Shown here piece by piece: positions 59,626 to 64,000 of a stretch of DNA of 64,000 nt. The position numbers and the translations under genes are program-made. A model generated the notes under the pieces. The model was not told where the DNA came from and made no database searches. It saw only the letters and a program-made list of their open reading frames with translations. Position 1 is the stretch's first letter, and each line of letters begins with the position of its first letter. The DNA comes from Lutimaribacter pacificus (GTDB taxonomy: Bacteria > Pseudomonadota > Alphaproteobacteria > Rhodobacterales > Rhodobacteraceae), in the NCBI RefSeq assembly GCF_900142185.1, contig NZ_FQZZ01000005.1, forward strand, positions 225,207 through 289,206. Direction: 5' to 3'.

Positions 59626-60252
59626 GTGCCGATCCTTCATAGCTACATCGTGGCCTATGACAGCGGGTTTGCCCCTAACCCGTTCAACGGCTTCTGCACG
59701 CTTGCAACCTGCAAACCCGACATAAGGAAACATGCTGCGCTCGGCGACTGGATCATCGGGACCGGCAGCAACCGGGCAGGCGTGCGCCGCGGCGGGTTTC
59801 TGGTCTACGCCATGCGCGTACAAGAAGCACTGACCTTCGCCCAATACTGGAATGATCCGCGCTTTGCCCGTAAGAAGCCCAACCTCGGGGGCAGCTATCG
59901 CATGGCTTGCGGTGACAATATCTACAGCCCCAATCCTGCTGAAGGTGGCTGGAACCAACTGAATTCCTACCATAGCCAGAACAACGGATCGCCCTATCAA
60001 AAGCACATCAACCGCGACACTTCGGTAGACAGGGTGCTCGTCAGTCAGGACTTCGTCTACTTCGGTGCCGAAGGGCCGGAAGTGCCGGCGGCATTTAGGG
60101 ATGCCGGTCTGGTACTGGCAGGTAGGGGTCGCCTCAAGATCACGGATACAGCCAAGATCGCAGCCTTCGAAGTATGGCTGAACGACCTTGGCGTACGCGG
60201 ATACCAGGGTCGGCCATTCGACATGGTTGTGGAGGCGCGAAAACGAAAATGA
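59626..60252 (+). CDS. Nmad2 nucleotide-modification-associated protein
   Basis: A protein of 208 residues. IVAYDSGFAPNPFNGFCTLATCKPDIRKHAALGDWIIGTGS (about 8-48; the Phe-Ala-Pro-Asn-Pro core, then Cys and Asp-Trp) is the hallmark of Nmad2 (nucleotide modification associated domain 2). The family accompanies base-modifying and modified-nucleotide-handling genes. GTG at 59626, with GAAGAGGT eight bases upstream, is chosen as start, 10 bases after the ThsB-like stop. The stop overlaps the MazG start (ATGA). Activity is unknown; recognition of modified bases is inference. Confidence 0.75.
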   Translation: MPILHSYIVAYDSGFAPNPFNGFCTLATCKPDIRKHAALGDWIIGTGSNRAGVRRGGFLVYAMRVQEALTFAQYWNDPRFARKKPNLGGSYRMACGDNIYSPNPAEGGWNQLNSYHSQNNGSPYQKHINRDTSVDRVLVSQDFVYFGAEGPEVPAAFRDAGLVLAGRGRLKITDTAKIAAFEVWLNDLGVRGYQGRPFDMVVEARKRK

Positions 60253-61403
60253 CGGGTACAGGTAAGAGTCCCCACGTGTTGCTGTCCGAATACGAAAAAG
60301 CCGTAGCCCCGACGGACCGCTTCCTTGAGAGCGACGTCACCCCGATCTTGCTTGGGCTCTTTGGCGAAGTCGGCAGCGTCATGAGCACGTCCAAAAAGTT
60401 TCACAGGGAAAAGGGCGCATTTGCTGGCGGGTACATGCGCGACGTAGAAGAAGAACTTGGCGATACGCTCTGGTATGTCGCTGCCTTGTGCAGGCGGCTC
60501 AAACTTGGACTAGCCGACTTGTTCGCCGAGGTTCTCGCTAGCGGGAACTACGCGGTCCACATTGCCGCCAATTCTGATCCTCGCCACCCCGTCGCGCAGG
60601 TCATAAGTGCAAGTGACCTTGCCCCGCTCGATACCGTCCTACTGAGATTGGGCGAACGATCGGCCAAACTTCTTGGCGTCGAGATGAGCGCCAAGAAGGC
60701 GAAACCGCTCTTACTGGACTTCATAGCGGTTTACATTGAGGCGTTGCAGGCATCCGGCGTGCCCTTTTCGACTGTTCTTGGCGGAAACATTGCCAAGGTG
60801 ACGGGGCGCTTCGTGAAACCTGCGCCCGAAGACCTGCCGGATTTCGATTCCGCGTTCCCTCCCGAAGAACAATTGCCGCGAACCTTCGAGATCGAAATCA
60901 CCCAACGTCCGAACGGGCGCAGCTACTTGCGTTGGCACGGGGTCTTCATCGGCGACCCCCTCTCTGACAACATCGCCGATCCCGATGGCTATCGGTTTCA
61001 CGATGTATTTCATTTCGCCAATGCTGCAATCCTGCACTGGTCTCCAACCTTCCGTGCGCTCATCAAGCACAAGCGCAAGAGCAAGCCAAAAGTCGATGAG
61101 GCCCAGGATAGCGGTCGTGCCATTGTCGTGGACGAGGGCGTGTCTGCATACATTTTCTCGCAGGCCAAGACACTCAACTTCTTCGAAGGCCAAAATTCCG
61201 TTTCTTTCGATTTACTCAAGGCGATCCAAAACTTCGTGCGCGGATATGAGGTGGAGCAATGCCCCCTCAATCTCTGGGAGAACGCAATCTTGCAGGGATA
61301 TGACGTGTTCCGGCAGATGCGCCAGAACGATGGCGGTATTGTCATCGGCAACAGAGACGAGAGAACAATTCTATATAAACCGCTGAGGGGAGAAAGAACG
61401 TGA
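60249..61403 (+). CDS. MazG-like NTP pyrophosphohydrolase with MazG_C
   Basis: A protein of 384 residues. The N-terminal domain (about 12-95) is MazG-like: GLFGEVGS (Glu40) and VEEELGDTLWYVAALC with Glu68/Glu69 and Asp72 give the EExxD metal site. The C-terminal half (about 210-384) has GYRFHDVFHFANAAILHWSP and VVDEGVSAYIFSQAKTLNFFEG, the pattern of the MazG C-terminal domain. MazG enzymes hydrolyse NTPs to NMPs and can remove modified or signalling nucleotides. It overlaps both neighbours (ATGA in front, GTGA behind). Confidence 0.85.
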   Translation: MTGTGKSPHVLLSEYEKAVAPTDRFLESDVTPILLGLFGEVGSVMSTSKKFHREKGAFAGGYMRDVEEELGDTLWYVAALCRRLKLGLADLFAEVLASGNYAVHIAANSDPRHPVAQVISASDLAPLDTVLLRLGERSAKLLGVEMSAKKAKPLLLDFIAVYIEALQASGVPFSTVLGGNIAKVTGRFVKPAPEDLPDFDSAFPPEEQLPRTFEIEITQRPNGRSYLRWHGVFIGDPLSDNIADPDGYRFHDVFHFANAAILHWSPTFRALIKHKRKSKPKVDEAQDSGRAIVVDEGVSAYIFSQAKTLNFFEGQNSVSFDLLKAIQNFVRGYEVEQCPLNLWENAILQGYDVFRQMRQNDGGIVIGNRDERTILYKPLRGERT

Positions 61404-62254
61404 GCGCAAAGGACATACTTAGTGCTTTAGGACAGCTTGATTTCGAGAACACCTTTAATCCCTACTTTGACAGATGCCCAGTCCATGATGCTGCGGGAGC
61501 TCCCGAACTGCGGAGCTACTATCTCGTTGAAATGCTCGAACGGGCAGCGTCGAGCAATCTGGATGCGATTTGGGTGGGGCGCGATCTCGGGTATCGCGGT
61601 GGCCGGAGAACCGGCCTTGCCCTGACTGACGACATCCACTTTTCCGATCACCTGGTCCGGTGGGGCCTCGAGCCCAAGAGACCGACGTCCGGCGCACCTG
61701 TACCTGAAAGAACGGCAGCGGCGATTTGGGACATCTTGATGCGGGTCAGGGTGCCGGTGTTCTTGTGGAACGTCTTTCCGCTTCACCCCTACGAAGGTGG
61801 CGATCCGTTCTCGAATCGCGCACACAACGCTCGTGAACGTAAGGCCGGAACCGATATCCTGATTAACATCGTGCACTACCTTAAGCCGCAACGGCTCGTT
61901 GCGGTCGGAAACGATGCCTTCAATGTTCTCTCCAATGCGCTTCCCGACGAGAAAGTCTTCAAGGTTCGTCATCCGAGTTACGGTGGACAAAACGAGTTCC
62001 TGAAAGCCATGCGGGACCTATACGCAGACACATTGATTGAAACGGAGCTCGACCTCTTTTCTGTGGGCATATCCAACGACCAGCTCGAGTGTCCGAATAG
62101 AGGCGAACCCACAACTGGTCGATCGCGCGTCTTCGCTAAGGAGCAGCTAGCGGACTGGCAGGTTTCGAGAACTAGCCGTCCAAAGCGGTCATCTGCAAAT
62201 CCAGAGCGAACCGTCGCTTCTGACGCACGTTTACCGTTCGGGTGCTCGCGGTAA
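61400..62254 (+). CDS. Uracil-DNA-glycosylase superfamily protein
   Basis: A protein of 284 residues. WVGRDLGYRGGRRTGLALTDD (about 58-78) matches motif A of UDG-like enzymes (GxxPGxxG...TG), FLWNVFPLHPYE carries the Asn, RLVAVGNDAF is a further strand, and RHPSYGG (about 190-196) is the HP(S/G) motif. It probably removes a modified or foreign base from DNA, or binds it. The start is GTG overlapping the MazG stop. Residues from about 225 to the end are a basic, low-complexity tail unlike the family, so the 3' end may be altered. Confidence 0.75.
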   Translation: MSAKDILSALGQLDFENTFNPYFDRCPVHDAAGAPELRSYYLVEMLERAASSNLDAIWVGRDLGYRGGRRTGLALTDDIHFSDHLVRWGLEPKRPTSGAPVPERTAAAIWDILMRVRVPVFLWNVFPLHPYEGGDPFSNRAHNARERKAGTDILINIVHYLKPQRLVAVGNDAFNVLSNALPDEKVFKVRHPSYGGQNEFLKAMRDLYADTLIETELDLFSVGISNDQLECPNRGEPTTGRSRVFAKEQLADWQVSRTSRPKRSSANPERTVASDARLPFGCSR

Positions 62255-62509
62255 AGAACCGGACGCAGCCCTCTTCCGTCGCTCAAGCGAGCTGAATCAT
62301 CCTTCGGGGCGTTGATCCGAAGGTAGGGAAGCTGTTTGAATTCGCCGCTCGATCCGGAATTCGGATGTTGTTGCGCGGCTCTGGATTGGGCGTCCACAAG
62401 TGTCGCGTTGGGCGGCATTCGCGATGTTATGGCTTCGTCAGAGCTTGCTTGAGATGGCCCTTAAGGCGATAAATGCGGCGCGCCTCTCACCGAAGGCGGA
62501 GGGAAATTG

Positions 62510-63043
62510 ATGGGGCAAGTTCGAAGAAAATGTTTCATTTCTTATCACCACGCGGATCAAGCGGCGGTTACTCAGTTCATTCGTGACTTTGACCAAACAC
62601 ACGACTGTTTTATCGCGCGTGGGCTGGGCGAACAAATGCCTGGTGACGTGATCCAAAGCACTGACACTAATTATGTAATGTCGAAGATTCGAGAGCGGTT
62701 CCTCTCAGACTCGACGGTAACAATAGTCTTGATGGGTGGCTGCACCTGGTCTAGGCGTTACGTCGATTGGGAGATCCAATCATCACTGCGCCGGGGGCAA
62801 ACCGCAACGCCGAATGGCCTGCTCGGCATCAAGTTGCGTTCGTTTACGAGCTTTCCTCCACGTTTTGAAAGCAATTTGTCATCGGATTGGCCGAGGATGG
62901 ATTGCTATGCTCGCCACATGGACTATCCGACTTCGAGCCAAGCCCTTTCCGACGCAATAGAGGCGGCCTATGCGCGCCGGACAACTCATGACCATTTAAT
63001 CGTAAACCCCCGCGACCGAATGAGCTACAACCGGCAGTGTTGA
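62510..63043 (+). CDS. Second ThsB-like TIR protein
   Basis: A protein of 177 residues of the ThsB/MTH538 TIR-like family: RRKCFISYHHADQAAVTQFI, then STDTNYVMSKIRERFLSDSTVTIVLMGGCTWSRRYVDWEIQSS with Glu88 in the catalytic position. The start at 62510 follows GGCGGAGGG. Base composition is lower in GC than the backbone. Its stop overlaps the next ATG (TGATG at 63041-63045). A C-terminal extension of about 70 residues carries no motif I know. NAD-derived signalling is inferred from the family. Confidence 0.78.
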   Translation: MGQVRRKCFISYHHADQAAVTQFIRDFDQTHDCFIARGLGEQMPGDVIQSTDTNYVMSKIRERFLSDSTVTIVLMGGCTWSRRYVDWEIQSSLRRGQTATPNGLLGIKLRSFTSFPPRFESNLSSDWPRMDCYARHMDYPTSSQALSDAIEAAYARRTTHDHLIVNPRDRMSYNRQC

Positions 63044-63174
63044 TGACTAGTCCGACGCAACCGCCACAGAAAGTCGCGGGCGATCTGTTCTCTTCATATC
63101 TTCTAACCGTCAATAGTTCTCCGGCAAAAATCCGAAAGGCGCTCAATGTATTGGTTCGCGGAAAGGCTGGATAG
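63043..63174 (+). CDS. 43-residue linker gene between two TIR genes
   Basis: A frame of 43 codons (MTSPTQPPQKVAGDLFSSYL at the start, then a basic end, VLVRGKAG). Its ATG overlaps the stop of the ThsB-like gene, and its stop is four bases before the GTG of the next TIR gene, so it is coupled to both. A Pro-rich start is followed by a helix-like AKIRKALNVLV segment. No family is known. The tight spacing makes it likely to be translated; it may be a small regulator or inhibitor. Confidence 0.5.
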   Translation: MTSPTQPPQKVAGDLFSSYLLTVNSSPAKIRKALNVLVRGKAG

Positions 63175-63178
63175 CTGA

Positions 63179-63730
63179 GTGATTATCTATACAACAAAGG
63201 AAGAATTTCGACAATTCTCGAATGAATTACCTCTCAACGAGAGAACGGAGCTGCGCAAAAGAGCGCAGGCGCGTTCCCCGGAGGGAGCAACATTTCTGTC
63301 GCACTCTAGCAAAGACGAGGACCTTGTCGTAGGGGCCATCCGCATCTTAGAAAATCATGGTGCCGTCGTTTATATAGACAAAAAGGATCCGGAGCTGCCA
63401 CCTTATACTTCTGAGCAGACTGCCCTAACATTGAAAAGGCGTATCGAGCAGACTAGAAAGTTTGTTCTTCTCGCTACGGAAAATAGCAAAGAAAGCAAAT
63501 GGGTGCCGTGGGAATTGGGTATCGCGGACGGTAAGAAAGGGCTAAATAGGATAGCTCTTTTCCCTGCCGTTGATGATCGGAATGATAATTCATGGACCAC
63601 GTGGGAGTATATGGGGCTTTATCATCGTATCGTTTGGGGTGACCTTGTAGGCTACGAGAAACGCCTTTGGATGGTTCTTGATGAAAAGAGAAACACAGCC
63701 ATACCCCTGTCTAAGTGGCTCAACGGTTGA
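63179..63730 (+). CDS. TIR_2-type TIR-domain protein
   Basis: A protein of 183 residues. A short N-terminal helical region (1-35) precedes a TIR domain: GATFLSHSSKDEDLVVGAIR, VVYIDKKDPELPP, and FVLLATENSKESKWVPWELGIADGKKG with Glu112 in the WEL catalytic position. The chosen start is GTG at 63179, four bases after the upstream stop. It lacks any fused effector or sensor domain. It could be the executor (NAD+ depletion) or a second signal maker of the set. GC content is low for this genome. Confidence 0.78.
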   Translation: MIIYTTKEEFRQFSNELPLNERTELRKRAQARSPEGATFLSHSSKDEDLVVGAIRILENHGAVVYIDKKDPELPPYTSEQTALTLKRRIEQTRKFVLLATENSKESKWVPWELGIADGKKGLNRIALFPAVDDRNDNSWTTWEYMGLYHRIVWGDLVGYEKRLWMVLDEKRNTAIPLSKWLNG

Positions 63731-63905
63731 GTAGGGAGCCACGAACTAGTTGCTCCACGGCAGACTTTGGCCCTCTTCCCTCCGCACTGCAGCGATGCGG
63801 CCCAGGCACTTTCTACACATTGTGACCGGCTACCCAGCCGCAGCCAATGGTTGTTTCCCGCCCGGTATTGACCGCTCTCGCTCGCCGTGGCGAACGGCTG
63901 CCTAC

Positions 63906-64000
63906 TGACCTGCCCCCCGCGAAATCCCTCATCATGATGTAGAGTCTGCCCAACCTTGAAGGAGCAGACGAATGCGAAAGAGCCGTTTTACCGAGGCGCA
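63906..64000 (+). mobile_element. IS3-family element, left end only
   Basis: The stretch begins TGACCTGCCCCCC, a plausible IS3-type terminal end, and runs into the transposase start at 63972. Only the left end is present because the window stops. The right end, target duplication and completeness cannot be judged. Confidence 0.6.
63972..64000 (+). CDS. IS3-family transposase OrfA, partial
   Basis: The window ends within this frame: MRKSRFTEA is the typical opening of IS3-family OrfA helix-turn-helix proteins (MRKSRFTEAQII...). A GGAG ribosome site lies 7 bases upstream. The remainder is outside the window. Confidence 0.75.

Noticed and set aside
56916..63730. A canonical Thoeris system
   Set aside because: ThsB-like TIR proteins are present, but no ThsA (SIR2, transmembrane or Macro with SLOG) is found. 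The lone SLOG gene pairs with a different TIR gene.

Overview
The window is about 64 kb of high-GC DNA from an alphaproteobacterium, most likely a member of the Rhodobacterales. The reasons are the red-type (form IC) RuBisCO operon, the DUF4169/ribbon-helix-helix pair, the SspB-type adaptor, the short alphaproteobacterial lipoprotein and membrane genes, and the gene style throughout (short spacings, ATGA and GTGA overlaps). The family placement is an inference, because no rRNA or marker phylogeny can be run here.

Layout. (1) 1-4039: the end of an accessory island beside the 3' end of a tRNA-Asn gene. It holds three coupled unknown genes, a SeqA-N-like/RAMA-like DNA-binding protein and a two-gene HEPN/winged-helix module. 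(2) 4040-25471: chromosomal backbone with an MBL hydrolase, an EnvZ-type kinase, purMN, rnd, sufE, fumC, an SspB-like gene, chrA, tpiA, an A-type Fe-S carrier, a DUF3307/SatD pair behind twin perfect operators, sufT, tgt, lon, an HU protein with a basic tail, and two tRNA-Val genes. (3) 25482-38057: metal and oxidative-stress genes. These are modEABC behind a ModE-like operator, copA-cueR with a 19-bp-spacer MerR-type promoter, divergent katG/oxyR, and a Lon-like protease with a Usp-like partner. (4) 38176-44088: a catabolic cluster of flavin monooxygenase, Rieske oxygenase, RidA, DUF1028, LysR and an M20 deacylase. (5) 44098-56273: a Calvin-Benson-Bassham cluster in two blocks, each with its own divergent CbbR-type LysR regulator. 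The blocks are cbbLS and fbp-prk-tkt-pgk-fba-rpe-(cbbY remnant)-thioredoxin-like-gph. (6) 56306-64000: dusA is cut after about 21 codons and replaced by an accessory island full of TIR-domain genes. An IS3-family element begins at the right edge.

The dusA-linked island is the part most worth attention. Within about 6.8 kb it has two divergent operons. Leftward is a TIR protein with a SLOG-family (predicted nucleotide-binding) partner. Rightward is a ThsB-like TIR protein translationally linked to Nmad2, MazG plus MazG C-terminal, and uracil-DNA-glycosylase-superfamily genes. Behind these lies a third set: a second ThsB-like protein, a 43-codon frame coupled by stop/start overlap, and a TIR_2 protein. 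No ThsA-like effector is seen, so this is not a textbook Thoeris locus. The gene content suggests anti-phage immunity that links TIR signalling to sensing or removal of modified bases or nucleotides. That function is inferred from domain content only.

In the carbon-fixation region, cbbY survives only as its first about 15 and last about 24 codons, and no cbbX activase gene lies next to the red-type RuBisCO.
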